Part shown: one piece after another, positions 53,037 to 64,000 of the stretch
How positions within the stretch are numbered: position 1 is the first letter of the stretch
Layout of the letters: each line of letters opens with the position of its first letter
The notes under the pieces: generated by a model
What the model saw: the letters and a program-made list of their open reading frames with translations, nothing else
Told to the model about the DNA's origin: nothing
The model's database searches: none
Program-made: the position numbers and the translations under genes
From: Udeniomyces pyricola
Taxonomy: Eukaryota; Basidiomycota; Tremellomycetes; Cystofilobasidiales; Mrakiaceae
Direction of reading: 5' to 3'
DNA length: 64,000 nucleotides
Assembly (NCBI GenBank): GCA_039545295.1
Contig: BCIK01000005.1
Coordinates: 903,142 to 967,141, forward strand

Positions 53037-56000
53037 ATGTCCACCCCAGTCTCGACTCAACTGCCACCCCCACCACCCCCACCACCACCACCACCGTCAT
53101 CTGCTCAGACTGCTATCCAACCGGCCTCCTCCACCAGCACCAACTCCATCACCACCACCACCACCGCGACTCATCAGCCAACCCAACTAAACCTCCCTCA
53201 ACGCGCTACCCCAAGTCTCCTCCCACCATCCTCCACACCGTCATCCGCATCCATTCTTCCCTCCCAATTCACCCCCAACCCATCAGCCATCCCCTTCACC
53301 CTCTCCCAACCTCCAAAGCGACCCATCCAACCGGCCACCCTTCCCTCGCCCGCACCGCTCGCCTCGCGAGGCCCTCCGCCGACAACGGCTGCCGTCGCCG
53401 GCTTAAGCACTCCAGGTCCCAGACCTCTCGCCAACGTCAGACCGCCCAATGGCTTACCACCCACCATGAGACCAGGTGGATTGAACGGCTGTAAGTCTCT
53501 TTCCCTTCTTCTTGACCAAATGGTTTGCGACTCTCCCTTTTGCTCGCCCGTACGACGCGTCGCGTCCGAGAATCAAAGTCGAAACAACCTCCCATTCCGA
53601 GACGAGACGATCCGGCCCACATGCAAGGAAAGAGTAGAGTGACCGATGATGAAGAAGGGTCTTCAATCTCGTTCTCTTCCCATCCCATTCCATGTTCCCT
53701 GCTGACTCGTGAATCTGTCTCTTTTTGGGTCTCATACGCGTCACATACGTTCTTGGCTCAGATGGGACGCCCATCCAGAACAACGGGGCGTTTAGGCCTT
53801 CGGCATTGGGTGCCAACACGCCCATGATGGCCAGGTTAGTCCTGTCCGCCTTTTCCTTCTTCTTCCGTAGCTGCTCCCTTCCTTCATTCGCCTCCTTGTA
53901 TCCTTCAATCTAGTCAGATACGGAACGTCTTTTGATCCTTTGAGTGAGGGCAATGGCGAGAGCAAATGTCCATCCACTTTGAAGCGATCGAAAATCGACG
54001 CGTACATCTCTCCCCCTCCCCCCCTTTCTTTTCAAACCTGAAGTTCCTCTCGCCTTTTATCATCGCGTTCAGCTAGTTCAACCTTGTTCTTTTCTTACGC
54101 GTGCCATCCTCTTTTTCTCCCTCACATCCATCCTGACTTTAGCCCTGCCGGTACGCCATCCAACGCGATCGCCGGACCCTCAACCTCCAATATCACTGAA
54201 ACTCCGACGGTCGTCAAGGCGGAGAAACCAGAGAAACCAGAGAAACCGGAGAAACTAGAGAAACCGGAAAAGGCCGACAAGGGCAAGGAGAAGGAAAAGG
54301 ACAAAGACAGAGACAAAGACAAGGAAGGGGAGAATGATTCGCTCGACGACTTGACAGATGGCGTGGTTGATCTCAGGGTAGGTTTGGGTTTCCCCTCCCC
54401 CCCTCCTTTTTTTTTTTAATGATTGGTTTAGGAACGAGAAGATAAAGTAAGGAGGAAGGAGGGGGGGGGGGAAGACGTCGTGTGCGAGGGCATCGCAGTA
54501 TACGACGATGGGCTGGCGATTACTTGGTTTCAATTCTTTCTTTTGCTTTCCTCTCTTTCCAAAGAATACCCAACTCTTGTCGTCCTAACTCCAATTCATC
54601 TTCCTCCCTCTCTCATGATTTTGTTCCTCTGTCTAAATCATAGGCCGAAGAAGAAGCTCAGCGCTATCAGTCCACCACCTCGCGTCCGACAGCCGCCGTC
54701 CGAGCGCCCGTCGAGAAGGATCGGCACAAGAAGCAGACGTTCTTGGATCCGGTTTGGCTTAAAGAACGCGTCGGCAAGATCGGTACGTCGATTTATGTCG
54801 CTCTTTGGGAGAGCCGGGGGGGGGGGGNGGGGGGAGGATTTCTTTCGAGCTATGAGGAATCGATGGTTGTGAGACTCCATTGCGTATTGGAGCTGAGTCA
54901 AAAGGAGGGAGATGGATCATCATTCATATCTCGGAAATATGCACGTGACTACAAGTGCTTCTCACTATACAACGGTTCCTACATACTAACGTAGCTACCC
55001 TATCTTATGATCCCCTCTTTCACTCCCACCCTCATCCCCTTTTCCTTCTCATCTCTCACTTCCACCCTTTTCTCTTCATTCTTTCATCTCACCCCTCGCC
55101 TCGTTCTCTCTCCTACATTTCTACAGCCGTCGAAGACTACAAGTTGACGATAGAAGACGATGCCCTAACCTACCTCGCCCTCGCGGCCGAGACGCGAGTT
55201 CGAGACCTACTCGGGTCTATGATCGCCGCCAAGACCCATCGATTAACGTCCCATCATGCCCGACCACCTCCACTTTACCCACCATCACCTATCGCGCCAC
55301 CGATTCCACCCCCATTAACCCCTAACGACAGCAACGACCCTCACGTGTCGGTTTCGGCACCGACGGGAGCGGAAGGCAAACCGATGTGGGACGAGGTCAT
55401 CACGAGCGATCCGGGGAAATGGGCGAGTACCATTGAGCGGGTCGAGAAGGAAGAAGAGACCCGTCGCCGGCGGGAACGGATGAAGAGGGATGAAGAGGAA
55501 AGGAGGCGGATCGAGATGGGAGAGTTGTTGGAGGAGGAAGAAGCGGCGAGAGCGGCGGAAGCGGCGGCGGCTGCTGCTATGGCGGCTGCGACGGCTGCTA
55601 GAGCGGGAGGAGGAGGGACTATAGGGACGAGTGGATCGGGAACTGGAGGAGGTGATGGGATGGAAGGAGTTGAAGGGGGATCAACTGAAGGAGATGGATC
55701 TGTAGACCCAGTTACCAAGAAACTCAAAACCGATCCTTCGACACCCCTTCCGAATTCTACGGGGCTTCCATCGACCTCTGGGACGCCTGGTGGAGCTGCT
55801 GCAGCGGGAGGATTGGCTACCCCTGGTACGGCGACGGCGGGTAGTGGGATTGGTACAGTCGGTGGTGGGAGTACTTTTAAACGCCCCATGGGCGCTACGC
55901 TTTCCGCTAAGAACATGTCGGAGCAAACTCAGAAGAAACTCTCCAATTCGGCCGCTATGCAAGCCGCGGGTATCAACCGGAAATCGTGGATGTTTGGTGG

Positions 56001-56601
56001 AGGAGCTGGCGCTGGCGCGACGGCGATGATGATGGGTTCACCGAGTCCAGCGTCGAGGATGGGAAATGGGACGGCTGGAGGGACCCAAGCTGGGAGTAGT
56101 AGTAGTGGTGGTGGTGGTGGCGGGAGTGGTGGGCTAGGAGGAAGTGCTGGAGGAGGGAGTGGAACCAAAGGAAGTCCGAGTCCTCATGGAAGTCCAAGTG
56201 GAGGAACAAATATCCATCTTCCACCTAACCAACCGAGACAACCTTCTTCCCTCTCCCAATCTTCCCTCCCTGGTCCGACATCGGCGACGAAACCGACCAA
56301 ATCGGATGCGACGGGGACGGGAGGGTCGTCGTCGACGACGACGAAGGGCTCGACGTTTGCTTCGACTTCGGCTTTTGCTCCGTCGCTTCATCCGGTTAAC
56401 GAAGGTCCAACGGATATCGTCACCATGGCCGATGCGTTGTTCGTGCTCGAACGCGAACGGGGTCATGGGGCTGGTAAGATGGGGTCCGCGAGGAGGGTTG
56501 TCGGTCGAGCTTGGGCTGGGAAAGGTGGTGGAGGAGGTACAGGTGGAAGTGCTGGAGGTGGAAATCCTACAGGAGGGATGAAGAGGAAGGAGATGGGTTG
56601 A
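53037..56601 (+). CDS. TAF4: Transcription initiation factor TFIID subunit 4 (TAF4)
   Basis: Histone-fold subunit of the RNA polymerase II factor TFIID, partner of TAF12. Exon 1 (53037-53490) begins MSTPVSTQLPPPPPPPPPPP and is Pro/Ser/Thr-rich. Exon 2 encodes GTPIQNNGAFRPSALGANTP. Exon 3 has tandem EKP repeats (VVKAEKPEKPEKPEKLEKPE), then KDKDRDKDKEGENDSLDDLT. The TAF4 C-terminal domain spans three exons: RHKKQTFLDPVWLKERVGKI, then AVEDYKLTIEDDALTYLALA, then AETRVRDLLGSMIAAKTHRL. After it come an Arg/Glu-rich helix (EEETRRRRERMKRDEEERRR), Gly/Ser/Thr-rich linkers, and the closing IVTMADALFVLERERGHG, the conserved final helix, with a Gly-rich tail to 56601. Two introns contain G runs (about 54463-54471 and 54816-54834, the latter with an N at 54828). 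Start ATG 53037 is the first in-frame ATG. Confidence 0.87.
54226..54275 (+). repeat. 9-bp tandem coding repeat (Glu-Lys-Pro)
   Basis: GAGAAACCAGAGAAACCGG-type units encode repeated E-K-P triplets in TAF4 exon 3, five units with one Leu substitution. Confidence 0.8.
54828..54828. other. Undetermined base in a G run
   Basis: An N inside the G tract at about 54816-54834 in a TAF4 intron; it does not affect the coding sequence. Confidence 0.95.
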
Positions 56602-57273
56602 AACCGATAGGAGGGGGAAGGGAGAAGAAGGGGGGGGGGGGATGGGACGGGAGATTGATCATCATCATTTTCAATTCTTTCTTCGTGCTTCTTCGTCATT
56701 TTTTCTTCAGATTGTAAGTCCACGAAGGGAAGGGTCATGAAACAACAGGAGGAGTGAACTGTAAAGAGAAGAGAACAAAAACAAAGCATCAGCCTACATT
56801 GTTGATGAGAGACGAGAGATCTGATTGGGGCCAGGTACACCTATATGGGATAGGATAGGGAGGTCGACCACGGGGGACGTATGCGTACGTACGCCGGGCA
56901 CCGGGGAGAGAGAGGGGGAAAGAGCGAGGACGTACGTACCCACAGGCAATGAATGGAACAATATCGCCTTTTGCAAGTTCATGAGCAATATATATATATA
57001 TAAAGTTTTTCGGTAAAATCGATCTATCATCATCATCGTTCATTTTGCCTTGCGAGTTTTCCGTGGGTAGCCCGTTGGATACCCCTCGATGCTTTCATGC
57101 GCCATGTCGCGTCTAACAAGTACGTCACTGTAGAAACTCAGCAACCCAGGCTGGGAGGCAGGGCAGCCAATGGGGGCTTGATACGTTCCTAGGTTTTCTG
57201 ACCCCGATTTCTTTGATTGCCTTTTATGATCCCTCGCAGCATTTGATATAAGTCCCCTTCCCCTGAGTTGTTC
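56602..57273. other. Convergent 3' flanks of TAF4 and PPM1
   Basis: A G run at about 56630-56641, GTACGTACG repeats around 56885-56935 and a (TA)n tract at about 56986-57002. No gene seen. Confidence 0.55.
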
Positions 57274-59158
57274 CTAGCTCTTTGATCTCATCTCGCTCTC
57301 TAATCCCCACCGAGGACCAGTCCTACCCTCCATCCTCCTCTTCTCTGCACTTTCAACTTCCACTCCTCCCTTCTCTGTCTCCACTTGCACCTGGTCGATG
57401 AGCCCACCGGCTGCACTAGCACTGACTCTACAACCCCAACTAACGGCGTAATGACCAAAGAGTAACATCATCTCCTCGACCTCATCTAGGCCTTCCAACC
57501 GCTCGACCCGGAGTTTTTCCTCTGTGTCCATGACGCCTGGGTTCGAACGGAGAGTCGTGATTGTTTGAGCGGAAGAGGAAGTGGTGTAGCCGTGGGAGAG
57601 GAAGCGGCGAGGGAGGGAGGAGAGGGTAGGGTAGAGAGTGCAGGAAGGAAGACTCAGATTACGATCCTGGTGGCAAGGGAGGAGGAGACCAACGTTTTGA
57701 GGATGTTCAGTTGAGGAGACCATAAGTGAGGTCCTGAGAGGGGTATAGAGAAAGAAGGGCGAAAAGAGAAAGAGGAAGAAGGGAGATGGAGTTGACAAAT
57801 TCGTACAGAGAGGTTCTTGTAGAGCACTTTTCCGAAAGCGTCACTGATCGGCCCAAGGTGAGATAGGAATTTGCGCAAAAGGAAAATCAAGAGGACGTAG
57901 GGATCAGTCGAGCCAACCTGCAAGAGAAGAGAGAGAGAGAGAGAGAGAGAAGAAACAGAAGGAGAAAAAGAAGAAGAAAAGACAAAACTCAACTCGAGTC
58001 CAAACATCTCATACACGATTCCTCCTACCCAGCCTTTGACCTCCTTCTCGAACCAATCCACCAAAGCCTCTGCGACATCGGGATCCAGATAGCACAACAC
58101 GCATTCCGCGATCCACAACGTCGGTCTCTTTGAATCTCTGATCGTGCCTTTTGGCAAATCGCGTCCACGGCCTTGCCTGAGGTCATGCGGAAGCAAGGTA
58201 TAGCGAGTTGATGTCAATCCAGTTCCACCATTGGTAGGGTGATGAATCAGTTGGGGTTTGGACGATGTGGACTCAGATGGATCGGTCGAAGAAGGCAGGG
58301 GTGAAGAAGTCAGGTGCGAGCTCAGTTTGGACGAGGATGTGATGGAACGAGCTTTGATAGTGGAGAGGTTGGGAAAGTCGAGTTCGGTATAGTGGGATAG
58401 ATGAGGTGAAAGCAGTGGGTCGTCCTATGCTCAGATGGTTCGGAGATATGGAGAAAGAGAACCAGATAAAAGAAACCACGTCAATCAGCAGGATTCTGTG
58501 ACCTCATCCTCATAGTCGTCTGTCCTGACGACTTGATCCTTATTCTTTCCTCCAATGAAGCGGGCTGTTAAGATCTCTTTACCATGATCCTCCAGAATCT
58601 GGTATCACTTCCGGCGCCCAAGCTGACGATTTGACCTCCGCCGGGATAGTCCTTTGCCGGCCCGAGGAGGAACTGCTTGACGAGAGCATCGATGGCGAGC
58701 GTCCGGGCGTGGGTGCCGATGTTGATGATGGGTGGACGCCGATAAGTCGAGGGATGCGGACGTCCACGGATGAAAAGTGATGCGTAAGGGTCAGACAGGT
58801 AGGATAGGGTATGAGCTGAGCTGAAGGTGTGAATGAGGCAGTGAGCGAGTGATTGACATGCACAAGAATGGGGGAAGGGAGGGGTGAGAGGGAAGGGGGG
58901 GTCAGAAAAAGGCAATGATGGTCAAGAGCACAGGTGACCCAGTAAGCTTTCTTATTTTTCACAGCAAATATATCTTGAGATTTAGTCTGAAGAGCATGCC
59001 ATGAAGGGATGCAAAGGGATCGTGTGTGTAGATGAAACGCACAGTCGAGACAGGGCTGCATCGTCGTTTGTCGATTGAACGGCTTCATCCGGAGTGGGTT
59101 GGCTCTGGGGGCCGCTGTAGGAGGAGGACGAAGAACCGAAGCGCTGCGGGTAGGACAT
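57274..59158 (-). CDS. PPM1: Leucine carboxyl methyltransferase 1 (PP2A)
   Basis: Methylates the C-terminal Leu of the PP2A catalytic subunit, favouring holoenzyme assembly. Exon 1, MSYPQRFGSSSSSYSGPQSQ to DEAVQSTNDDAALSRL, is the start of the LCM fold. The second exon reads SAHTLSYLSDPYASLFIRG, then PPIINIGTHARTLAIDALVK and the SAM site GGQIVSLGAGSDTRFWRI. Then come YTELDFPNLSTIKARSI, YTLLPHDLRQ and PTLWIAECVLCYLDPDVAEA with the conserved Glu-Cys-Val-Leu-Xaa-Tyr motif, then DWFEKEVKGWVGGIVYEMFG, VGSTDPYVLLIFLLRKF, and RRFLSHGYTTSSSAQTITTL. The domain ends MDTEEKLRVERLEGLDEVEE, FGHYAVSWGC, stop at 57274. A GA repeat (about 57921-57949) lies in one intron. Order and motifs match Ppm1/LCMT1. 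It diverges from the F-box gene over 392 bp. Confidence 0.9.
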
Positions 59159-59550
59159 AGTGGGCCGCAAAGAAGGTCTGTCGATCACGTGAGGGTCAAC
59201 GAGCCAAGCAGGTGAGCGAAAGGTGAATGACGAGAGCGAAACGACGGGAATGATAGATTCCCTTGCACTTCCAAATGTCGCGCCGGGCAAGGCGTCTGTC
59301 TGGCCGTCCAACATCTAATGTGCACAGCTGCTTGCCACATGACGAGTTAATTGTCAAATGGCTGTGCAAAGGTAAATGATGATGTATGACGTCGCGCAGT
59401 GTAGATATACGATGCATCATGATCATCTTCCTATAGGTAGCGCCGTCATCACCAGCATCAATCTCATCCAGCTCACCATCATATATACCGGCTCTCATCT
59501 ATCTCACCAGGTCAACCTCAAGTTGCTCACCCTACTGCTGAGCACTCTTC
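59159..59550. promoter_or_regulatory. Divergent PPM1 / F-box promoter
   Basis: 392 bp between divergent starts, with no strong motif seen. The F-box start is inferred from phase, so the right boundary is tentative. Confidence 0.4.
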
Positions 59551-62248
59551 ATGAATCCTTCCCGCTCATCTTCACGAACGAAATCATCTCTGGCGGTAGC
59601 CACATTGGCGCCCGCACACCGTCATTCGGGTACGTCCGTTGTCCAAACATGCACCGTATGTAGTCATTGGATGACCATCAAAATCTCATCCATACTCAGC
59701 TGGACTTCAAGTCATTACAAAGCTCATTGATCGACTACCTCTTGCCTTGTCTACCCACTCACTCGTCTTCCCACCCACTCGTCTTCCCACTCACTCGTCT
59801 TTGAACTGACGTGACATGCCGATCGTCTTTAGCCTTCCAACCCTCTGGTGTGGTCGTCCCACCCGATGTGATTCTTGAGATCTGCTTGTTCCTCTCCAAG
59901 GATGACCTGGCGTCGTTTCGGTTGACCTGCCGGGCTCTTGAACAGGTCAGTTCACACCGAGTTCAGGGGTTCCAAGCAGCTTTCCCAGACGCGATCACAA
60001 GCCGAAACTGACCTTCTTATTTCTTGGGTGGGGACATGCGATTGTTTCTCCGTCTCTTTCTCTGACCCCTACAAGACTGTCGGCATGATTCTCTTTCGAT
60101 CTGTACGCTATACCACCCCAAAAGATCCAGAGATCCTGATGTTCCCAAAAGGACACTTTGTCTGGCGAGCTGCGAGGTCCGTCTGTTTGTCGACGGTGAT
60201 CAAATCACATATCAGATCTAGTCTGAAGATTCGAGGCGGATCAATCTCTGACGATTACCCGACGCCGGTACTTCACCTTTGTCTCTCTCTTTCTCTCTCG
60301 CTCTCAGACGACTCCGAATCGAACACGCCCGATCCCATGATGACCCTGACAGTTTCGACAAGCTCGACATCTGGACGCTCTTTCGTTGGCTCAAGATCCT
60401 CCTCCAACAACATTCCAATTTGGCCACTCTCGACATCTCCGATCTCGAACCTCTCGAACTAGCGCGAGATCTTGTAAAGGCTCTGCACGAGCATCCCAGG
60501 TTGGTCTCGATTATCGGTCGACGATCTGCCTACGACCTGAAGCGAGTCATCTCATCATCGAACGACAACGGTCCACCACGAAAGTCACTAAATCTAGACA
60601 TCGTTAGGATGGACATAGCGGCGACGTGGACGATCATCAACGACTTCACCACCTTGTCGAGCCCTTTTCTTACCGAGCCGTGCTTTACCGTCACCCGCCT
60701 TGAGATTTACGATGGACTCGACAACGGTGCTTTCCTGTCGCTCGCCTCGATGATCATCCCAGGGCTCCGCGAAGTCTGTATCTGGTTGTCTGACCGACAT
60801 GAAACCAACGCCTTGGTTTCTGACGGCCCCTGGCTCGAGCTGTTCTTGAAAAACAACCCCCTTGTGACCATGATACGGTTCGACCCGATCAAACCTCGAC
60901 GTTTTGGCAGCTACGCCTACGATATCCCTCTTCGTAGTCTCGCTTTCGTCAATGGTCTCGAAGCGTTCCTTTCTCCTGCTGCGCATCGCGTCTTTGGGCC
61001 CCCCGAGATTGCAATCTACTCATTCGCCGTTGGCTGGATTAATCCTCCTCCCGACACAGATCCTACCGGACCCAAGGAGCTCAACTCCATCAGTATCTGC
61101 TACTCCGAGGAGATGGGAGAAACCCCAGGGCCCACTGCCGTCCCTGCTATGATCCCCCTTGGAACCAGCGCGGAATTTGCCGCCACCTTTCCGTCGCTCA
61201 AGGAGCTCGAGCTCAATGGCCAACGTCATGGCATCAGTCCCAAAGCCCTCGTACGTACTCGATGGATTTTCTGTCAAATAGATCGACTTGGTAGGTTACT
61301 TGTCAAGGAAAACTCATGACCCCGATGCAACCTAATGAAATTCCCACCCATTGACCTGATTTATTTCAGTTCGAGACCGATCCGAGAGTCCAGTCTCCCA
61401 TCGAGACCCTCCGGGTGAATTTCGCCTACCATCACCTTCGGCACTACCTTCCTGACTTCACTGTCCCAACATGCTACCTCTTGGATGAGTGGCATGATAC
61501 TCGTATGCGATCCGCCCACATCCTCATCCAGGCCTTCACCAACGCGACCAGCTGGGAGGAAGCCATGACCGAATTATATCCCAAGCACGGCCCGGGACCG
61601 GCTGACTTTGCCCAGATCAAGATGGACGGACCAGCTGACTTTGAGCAGGTCAAAACGGACGTGCTCGCCAATCTGGAGCCGATGCTCGAAGCGTATCGGG
61701 ACAGTCAAGACCCGTACGCACTCAAGGTCGGGGACATAGTTGACGCCCTGTTACCGGACATTCAAGCCGCCGTCGAGATGAGTTTCCCTCGTCTTCGGGT
61801 GCTCGACATCATCGATGGCGACCACCATATCTTTTTCGATATCTCTCCCGTCGATCCTGGGCCTTTGGCTTACGCCTCTAATGAACGAAAGGTGATTTGC
61901 CGAGCCTCCCAGGACGAGCTCGACCAACCGTTTTTCCCCCGATGCGGTCGGGGTTGGTTCGAGCCAGAGGTCGGATACTATGCAGGATGCTGTGACAGTC
62001 GGCTCGGACCCGACGTGGATGAAGAATGGATCGAGAACATGGAGTGTTTGAGGATGATTGGAGTTTGGGATTGGGACGAAGGGGTCAAGCATTGGGCGTT
62101 GTTGTTCGAAGGCGATGACCTCCCGTTCGAGCCGGCGTTCACGCTCGATAAGTTTTTCATCCCAAAAGGATCATCCCGAAGACGAAGAAAACTTGCCGGG
62201 CCGAAGGGTCAAGGAGAGCCATCCAACGTGGGGGAGGATCATGTATGA
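59551..62248 (+). CDS. F-box protein
   Basis: Substrate receptor candidate for an SCF ubiquitin ligase. Six exons (59551-59629, 59833-59945, 60076-60176, 60229-60267, 60308-61250, 61370-62248) give 717 residues; every junction keeps phase. Exon 1 is MNPSRSSSRTKSSLAVATLA and onward; the F-box is GVVVPPDVILEICLFLSKDD then LASFRLTCRALEQ (L/I-P-xx-hydrophobic, CR-L). The exon-1/2 join rests on phase because the second exon has no ATG. After that come FRSVRYTTPKDPEILMFPKG and a long Leu-rich region (LATLDISDLEPLELARDLVK, LEIYDGLDNGAFLSLASMII, FPSLKELELNGQRHG) typical of divergent leucine-rich F-box proteins in fungi. The last exon is acidic and Trp-rich. Intron 5 is only 40 nt (60268-60307). Substrate unknown. 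Confidence 0.8.
59755..59801. repeat. 16-bp minisatellite in an F-box gene intron
   Basis: Three copies of a unit of the form CTCGTCTTCCCAC(C/T)CA, period exactly 16 bp (CTCGTC at 59762, 59778 and 59794), in intron 1. Confidence 0.85.
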
Positions 62249-62694
62249 TACATGCTCTGTTTTAAGAGACCAAAAGCCAAAGCGACCTGGATTGATAACT
62301 ATTCCTTGAGCAACCATATGTGAACAACAATCTATCCCCCCAATCCTCTAGTCTTGGTTTCGTTTTTCTGGTTTTTAGTCTTTATCAACAGATATACGAT
62401 ATTGAGAGTGTGCATAAATTCTCGAGAGGCAAGCTGTCAAGCTGGAACCACACCACGTTCTATCATCCAAGCTCTAAGGAAGGCGGCGGACATGAACAGA
62501 AAGAGCAAGATGAGACAGAGAAGGGAAGGATAACAAAGTGCCTAGTTGCAACAAGAAAAAAAAGAAAAGGAAAGAGAAGAGAAGGTACATGATGCACAAA
62601 TGACAAACAACAGATGAACAAAACGTAGAGGAGAAAAAAAAAAGATGAACAGATGATAGATGCCAAGGCGAAACCCGTCAGTTACTGGTACGGT
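62249..62694. other. Convergent 3' flanks
   Basis: 446 bp between the F-box gene and the right-edge gene. It is A-rich and I see no gene. Confidence 0.55.
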
Positions 62695-64000
62695 TTACCC
62701 TACAACCCTCGGCGGTTGCTTGCCATTGGGTGTGTGAGACCCACTTGCTCCACCACCCCCTCTACCACCGCCACCATTTTCACGAGGAGTGTTACCTCCT
62801 CCTCCTCGACCACCTCCCCTCCCACCCCTGTTTCCACCGCCACCTCTCGACGGCGACGGTGCTGTCCCGTCCGTAGTTGCGGCCAAGGATTGTCCAGAGG
62901 TTGACGATTCACCACCACTCGCTACTCCACTCTTCCCACCGCCACCCTTCTTCCCACCCCCTCTTCCACTCTTCTTCCCTCCCCTTCCACCTCCACCATT
63001 TCCACCACCACCTCCCCCCGAAGCCGCCGCCGCCGCCGCGATTCTCTTTTCTTCAGCCTCCCACCAAATCATAAACTCCCTCTCTTCCTTTGCCGCCTCC
63101 TGAACCCTCCTCTCATCCTCTTGAATCTGCTTGAGCGTCTGGATCGGTTTCGGTGCGGCCGAGGCCTTATCGTCCGATTGTTGGAGTTGAATTGCGAGAA
63201 ACGACGATTTCGTGCTCGTCAACGCCGGCAAGGCCGGTGGCGGTGACGGTGGGGGTGGGCCAGCGGTCGACGATGACGAGGGAAGTTGAGATGGGTAGAA
63301 AGACGAAGGGATCGGAGAAGTAGAGTAAATCGCGGTCGAACTGGGTGTCGTCCGAAGGGGAGGTGCGGATGATGGAGGTTGCGATCCTGACTGATACGCT
63401 GAAGGAACGAAAGAAGGTGCGCTAGCGAGAAGTGTGGACGAGCCAAAGGGAGAGGAGGTAGCGAATGATGGCGTCGGTGTAGCGGAAGGGGGAGGAAGCG
63501 AAGGCGTGGAGGAGAATGAGGAGGAGGCATGGTGTAGGAACGAAGATGGAGGCGAGGCAAAGGAGGGCGTCGACCAGGCTGGATCGGATGGCTTGCGTGG
63601 CGTTGAGTTGAACGAGCTCTGACGCACAGGAACGATAACCTCACCAGAGGCATTGGCTGGAGAAGCTCGAGCCAGGGGAGGAGATAGAAGAGAAGAAGGT
63701 GTTGCCCTAGCCCCAGTGGTGCTGCCGCTTGAACCAAGTCTCGGCAATGGGTTCGGCTTAGGACTCTGCATCGCCAGCGAGCTTGGGACCCTAGACAGGC
63801 TAGGAGGAGGAGGAGTACGCGAAGAGGCCGATGAAGCCGACGAGAACGGTGGGGGGGAAGGACGAGAGGGTGTACCTGCCGGAGTGGGCAAACGCCAGGG
63901 AGTTGAGGATGACCCCGAAGCCGCTCCTGGGGAGGCGACAACGGCAGCAGCAGCGGCAGCCGCCGCCGCTGAAGTCGACGCCTGAAGCTTCTTGCGGTCT
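62695..64000 (-). CDS. 3' part of a low-complexity protein, gene continues off the right edge
   Basis: The gene is partial: the frame is open to base 64000 and its start lies outside. From the edge it reads DRKKLQASTS, a poly-Ala run, Ser/Pro-rich sequence, then the only ordered block: TSTKSSFLAIQLQQ, PIQTLKQIQEDERRVQEAAK, EEREFMIWWEAEEKRIA. The remainder is a Gly/Arg/Lys-rich tail (GGRGGKKSGRGGGKKGGGGK, RGG repeats) ending KQPPRVVG, stop at 62695. The LxxIQEDE...FMxWWEAEE block resembles the C-terminal tail of fungal RCC1/ankyrin/BTB proteins (IBtk-like) from memory, which is weak evidence. The RGG-rich tail suggests RNA or nucleic acid contact. The upstream domains decide the identity. Confidence 0.55.
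   Translation of the reverse strand, partial: DRKKLQASTSAAAAAAAAAVVASPGAASGSSSTPWRLPTPAGTPSRPSPPPFSSASSASSRTPPPPSLSRVPSSLAMQSPKPNPLPRLGSSGSTTGARATPSSLLSPPLARASPANASGEVIVPVRQSSFNSTPRKPSDPAWSTPSFASPPSSFLHHASSSFSSTPSLPPPSATPTPSFATSSPFGSSTLLASAPSFVPSAYQSGSQPPSSAPPLRTTPSSTAIYSTSPIPSSFYPSQLPSSSSTAGPPPPSPPPALPALTSTKSSFLAIQLQQSDDKASAAPKPIQTLKQIQEDERRVQEAAKEEREFMIWWEAEEKRIAAAAAASGGGGGGNGGGGRGGKKSGRGGGKKGGGGKSGVASGGESSTSGQSLAATTDGTAPSPSRGGGGNRGGRGGGRGGGGNTPRENGGGGRGGGGASGSHTPNGKQPPRVVG

Overview
The window is nuclear DNA of an intron-rich fungus. Most genes are split by many short GT-AG introns (about 40-110 nt, with a few longer ones). Exons are GC- and serine-rich, several genes carry microexons, and gene content (OSH lipid-transfer protein, Spc25, Etp1/BRAP2, Dbp3, Sec4, TAF4, Ppm1, GH3 beta-glucosidase, DUF2985 membrane protein) is fungal. 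Intron density and the look of the proteins favour a basidiomycete. A Tremellomycete-type yeast is my best guess, but it is only an impression. I saw no CRISPR array, tRNA, rRNA, complete transposon or prophage.

Layout, left to right: oxysterol-binding protein OSH (-, 706-4782), kinetochore subunit SPC25 (-, 5425-6862), RING/UBP-zinc-finger ligase ETP1/BRAP2 (+, 7315-11123), GPALPP1/DUF3752 protein (-, 11821-13808), small coiled-coil protein (+, 14035-14913), secreted GH3 beta-glucosidase (-, 16107-20432), GFA-domain zinc protein (-, 21819-23377), DUF2985 membrane protein (-, 24000-27672), MFS sugar transporter (-, 28162-30864), small TEN1-like candidate (+, 31628-32352), TRM2 tRNA methyltransferase (+, 33361-36384), DEAD-box helicase DBP3 (-, 37139-39929), SAP30-like candidate (+, 40306-41909), a 2.2-kb gene-poor stretch, a very large polyQ/coiled-coil protein (-, 44112-49770), Rab GTPase SEC4 (-, 50736-52615), TFIID subunit TAF4 (+, 53037-56601), protein phosphatase methyltransferase PPM1 (-, 57274-59158), an F-box protein (+, 59551-62248), and the 3' part of a low-complexity protein running off the right edge (-, 62695-64000).

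Most genes are housekeeping: membrane traffic and lipid transfer (OSH, SEC4), chromosome segregation (SPC25), ubiquitin (ETP1, F-box), ribosome and tRNA maturation (DBP3, TRM2), transcription (TAF4, SAP30-like), PP2A regulation (PPM1). The only metabolic pairing is the secreted beta-glucosidase and the sugar transporter, on the same strand about 8 kb apart; co-function is an inference. Many neighbours are divergent pairs sharing 230-760 bp promoters. The SPC25/ETP1 promoter holds three ACGCGT (MCB-type) motifs and the region upstream of the TEN1-like gene holds one.

Gene models were built by hand from reading frames, splice signals and phase. For ETP1, SEC4, the F-box gene, the SAP30-like gene, the TEN1-like gene and the small coiled-coil gene, every exon was located and the summed length is a multiple of three. 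Other spans are less exact inside. I found no clearly new system. The least explained items are the roughly 1,600-residue polyQ/coiled-coil protein, the cluster of microexons, the repeated long G tracts (two of which contain an unresolved N), and the divergent small proteins.
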